Source: Planctomycetota bacterium (lineage in GTDB: Bacteria; Planctomycetota; Planctomycetia; Planctomycetales; Planctomycetaceae). From it: DNA of 64,000 bases. The notes under the pieces were generated by a model, which had not been told where the DNA came from, searched no databases, and worked only from the letters and a program-made list of their open reading frames with translations. Both the position numbers and the translations under genes were made by a program. Shown here one piece after another: positions 61,783 to 64,000 of the stretch; the stretch's first letter is position 1, and each line of letters starts with the position of its first letter. The stretch is taken from assembly GCA_003670925.1 (NCBI GenBank), contig QWQG01000165.1:32424-96423 (forward strand). Reading direction: 5' to 3'.

Positions 61783-62567
61783 GTGCCAGTGTGGATTTGG
61801 TTCTGCCACTCTCTGTAGATCAATCCGGGCAGCATCCATGCGTTTCTCGCGTATCGCGACGCCAGCCTTCGCGGATTCGTGAGTAGTCGATGAGACCACT
61901 CGAGATTTAAGTTTCTGACCCAAACTGGAGCGCGCGTTTGACGCCCGGCCAGAAAATCAATTGTAGCCCCCGCAGCAATGGCCACTTTGCAAGTCAGATC
62001 CTCATGAAATCGTTTTAACCACAGTTCCTGCTTTGGTGCGCCGAAACCCACAATCAAAACATCCGGGCTGCAGGCCTTAATTCTTTCCAGAATTTGCTGA
62101 TTTTCAGCTTCATGATGCTCAAATCCTAGGGGAGGACTGTACGTGCCCACAACCCTCAGTTTTGGCCAACGCTGCTGAATTGCTTGGGACGCGGCATCCG
62201 CAACTCCCGGAGCTGCCCCGAGCAGAAACACGGTTCCACCGCATGGATGCTCATTCATGGACGTCAATAATTTCGGCACCAAATCTGAACCGGCAACTCG
62301 TTCTGGTAATGGATCATTGAAAAGGCGTGACGCCGTCACAAGCGGCCACCCGTCTGCGACTACGAGCGATGCACTACGGTAAGCATCCCGCAGGTTCGCA
62401 TTCTGTTGCAACTGAAGTACGTGATCCAAATTTGGAGTGACCACGTACCGGCACGTCTGTTGATCGTTCGTGATCCATGCTTGAATACGCCCGACCGCTT
62501 GGTCCATCGTCAGGCGATCAATTTTCATCCCGAAGATGGAGGTCTGCGCTGTTTCTAAAATTGTCAT
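61779..62567 (-). CDS. WecG/TagA/CpsF-family glycosyltransferase
   Basis: ATG 62567 overlaps the stop of the preceding gene (TAATG), so the two are translationally coupled; the longer upstream frame is the overlap with that gene. The 262-aa product has GT26 signatures: SIFGMKIDRLTMDQAVGRIQ, YVVTPNLDHVLQL, SLVVADGWPLVTASRLF, ERVAGSDLVPKLL, FLLGAAPGVADAAS and VGFGAPKQELWLKRF, ending NLNLEWSHRLLTNPRRLASR. It should transfer the second sugar, such as a ManNAc-type residue, to the lipid-linked sugar made by the adjacent transferase, in exopolysaccharide or teichoic-like polymer synthesis. Confidence 0.9.
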   Translation of the reverse strand: MTILETAQTSIFGMKIDRLTMDQAVGRIQAWITNDQQTCRYVVTPNLDHVLQLQQNANLRDAYRSASLVVADGWPLVTASRLFNDPLPERVAGSDLVPKLLTSMNEHPCGGTVFLLGAAPGVADAASQAIQQRWPKLRVVGTYSPPLGFEHHEAENQQILERIKACSPDVLIVGFGAPKQELWLKRFHEDLTCKVAIAAGATIDFLAGRQTRAPVWVRNLNLEWSHRLLTNPRRLASRYARNAWMLPGLIYREWQNQIHTGT

Positions 62568-63370
62568 TAGACGCCCTCGCCATTGAAGACAGCAGGAATG
62601 GTGCGAAGGATGATTCCAAAGTCCAGCATCAGGCTCTGGTGCCTGATGTATTCGAGATCCAGTTTTACCTGCTCCGGAAAAGGCAGACGACTTCTGCCAG
62701 AAATCTGCCAAATACAAGTCAGACCCGGCTTTACTGCTAATCGCTGTAAATCAAACCGTGAGTAAAGTTGAGTTTCACGAGGGAGTGGTGGTCGCGGGCC
62801 CACGAGACTCATGTCGCCCATCATGACATTAAAAATCTGCGGAAACTCATCGATGCTATATCGCCGCAAAACTTTACCAAGCGATGTCACTCGGGGGTCG
62901 TTGGACATTTTAAATGTTCGCGGGTCCGAGTGCTGATTCTTGACCATCAGCCGTTGTTGCAAAGCCTCGGCATTTGGTGTCATTGATCGGAACTTGTAGC
63001 ACCTAAATGTGCGGCCTTCTTTCCCAACACGTTCCTGACTGAAAAACACGGTCCCCCTGTCATGCCACTTGATCATGACTGCCACCACAAGAAAAAGTGG
63101 AGCCAACACGATAATCGCCGCAAGACTGATTGCGATGTCCATGATGCGTTTAGTCAAGTAGTAAAAAGCAGATTGAACATTGATCTGTCGAACGCCTTCA
63201 ACAAACTCCTGGCTGTTTGTCGTCAGCGCCGCGGCATCCGTATCCAGAAATTGAGATCGACTTCCATAAATCGCTTCATTCGAAGTCTGCCGCAAAATGG
63301 TGCGGTCCGAATTATCGACCTGACGAAGTGTCTGTTGAGGGCGATTCTGGATAGGTACAGCGAGAGACAT
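62567..63370 (-). CDS. undecaprenyl-phosphate sugar phosphotransferase (exopolysaccharide initiating enzyme)
   Basis: ATG 63370 (MSLAVPIQNRPQQTL) is preferred over a far upstream in-frame start; 267 aa. A variable N-terminus is followed by the bacterial sugar transferase domain (PF02397): KRIMDIAISLAAIIVLAPLF (re-entrant membrane helix), FFSQERVGKEGRTFRCYKFR, then RYSIDEFPQIFNVMMGDMSL with the catalytic Asp-Glu, VGPRPPLPRETQLYSRF and KPGLTCIWQISGRSRLPF. It is the short monotopic type without the four N-terminal membrane helices of WbaP. It initiates repeat-unit assembly; the WecG/TagA gene follows immediately. Confidence 0.92.
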   Translation of the reverse strand: MSLAVPIQNRPQQTLRQVDNSDRTILRQTSNEAIYGSRSQFLDTDAAALTTNSQEFVEGVRQINVQSAFYYLTKRIMDIAISLAAIIVLAPLFLVVAVMIKWHDRGTVFFSQERVGKEGRTFRCYKFRSMTPNAEALQQRLMVKNQHSDPRTFKMSNDPRVTSLGKVLRRYSIDEFPQIFNVMMGDMSLVGPRPPLPRETQLYSRFDLQRLAVKPGLTCIWQISGRSRLPFPEQVKLDLEYIRHQSLMLDFGIILRTIPAVFNGEGV

Positions 63371-64000
63371 CCGGTGGACTTCGACTTCTATTTCCAGTTC
63401 TGAATAACTCACCCATGGTGAGCAAGTTGCCGCAAATTGGGGGAAATAGTTTTCCGAGTCTTTTCGTGGACTACATTCGTGCAAAGCGGAGTGGCATCTC
63501 AATTGACCACCCCCTGAGCACGATCCAGTGGCAACGTGCAAATCAGATCGCGAAAGTCATGCCACTGAGGAAAGTTGAAATTGGTCCCCGCGGTCATCAA
63601 TGCCCGCGATGGCATCTCGGGGTGGCGTCTTCGTCAAATTTGCAGGGATTCAGTCATCGCCGCACAATTCTTTTTTGAGACTGCGTTACGTGGACCCACG
63701 ATTTTCGACAAAACATCAGCATGCCAGGTTGCTGTATCGAAACATCCGGGGATCCAAATGTGGTGAAAAGTCCCCGCCGTGTCATTGGAAAATTGCGGAT
63801 CACTTCCACGCCCCATGCCATTGCTCGAAAATCGCAGCGCGCACAGAAGCGAACCGCAGCATCGAAATTGCGTCCAACAGCTTCAAGACGAAAGCGACCC
63901 ACAGGACCGATATGCGCATGCGTGATCATTCTGATTTAGCGTGTTAGACATGGCGTCAAGAGTCTTACGGATCCGCCGAAATAAATGCTCCTGCTCCTCA
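63371..64000. other. upstream region of the polysaccharide pair, no clear gene
   Basis: About 630 nt. Frames are open on the minus strand (63654-63929 and an upstream extension of the transferase to 63541), but composition and lack of ribosome binding sites make them doubtful. At the right edge a minus frame ending at TGA 63883-63885 reads EEQEHLFRRIRKTLDAMSNT, helical and possibly the C-terminus of a gene beginning beyond the window. Confidence 0.35.

Noticed and set aside
63654..63929. 91-codon minus-strand ORF (MITHAHIGPVGRFRLEAVG...)
   Set aside because: No ribosome binding site, no recognisable family, mixed composition; it may be chance or part of a decayed gene, and I could not support it.

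Overview
The window reads as chromosomal DNA of a planctomycete (Planctomycetota, probably order Planctomycetales). This rests on family content, not on a marker gene. Typical families present are DUF1501, DUF1080, DUF1571, twin-arginine (TAT) secreted Gfo/Idh/MocA dehydrogenases, several secreted PQQ-type beta-propellers, CPxSG/FCCxKC (YHS-like) proteins, the alternative GlmU family, an OleC-like ligase and Gly/Pro/Gln-rich repeat proteins. Gene density is moderate, intergenic gaps of 100-700 nt are common, operons are short, and many starts are GTG or have weak ribosome binding sites. No rRNA, tRNA, CRISPR array, insertion sequence or phage gene was found.

Layout. 1-7.3 kb: a small membrane protein and an alternative GlmU, three secreted propellers (NHL-like, PQQ-like with an EF-hand, lactonase), two small proteins and a SpoIIAA-like protein. 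7.8-15.5 kb: a carbohydrate locus, all on the plus strand, with a secreted protein, a lipoprotein sugar-binding protein, an RbsA-type double ATPase, an RbsC-type permease carrying an extra extracytoplasmic domain, a DapA-like lyase and an MFS sugar-acid-type transporter. 15.6-23 kb: secreted and metal-site proteins, a double esterase, a sugar isomerase-like TIM barrel, a PQQ propeller and an FHA protein. 23.5-28.5 kb: a YhaO/SbcD-like protein that has lost its metal-binding residues, next to a large YhaN/SbcC-like ATPase with a membrane hairpin. 28.5-37.7 kb: a decayed MFS gene, a thioredoxin/YHS fusion, a FAH hydrolase, a DUF58/DUF4175-like pair, and low-complexity and small genes. 38-51 kb: TAT dehydrogenase, DUF1080, a phosphodiesterase, a degenerate GspE-like ATPase, a PEGA protein, a metzincin, GNAT, DUF1501, and the alpha-E/circularly permuted ATP-grasp pair. 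51-57 kb: a purine nucleoside phosphorylase remnant abutting an OleC-like ligase, DUF1571, and a second TAT dehydrogenase.

57-61.8 kb is the most distinctive locus. A sigma-54-type AAA+ regulator with an unrecognised helical N-terminus lies divergent to a secreted VIT/VWA protein with a GlyGly-CTERM-like tail, and a rhombosortase follows immediately. The divergent region holds a GG-N10-GC sigma-54-like promoter and two inverted repeats, and an 11-bp hairpin separates substrate from protease. This looks like a self-contained, inducible, one-substrate surface-anchoring system. The window ends in an exopolysaccharide pair (WecG/TagA glycosyltransferase and initiating sugar transferase) running leftward into it.
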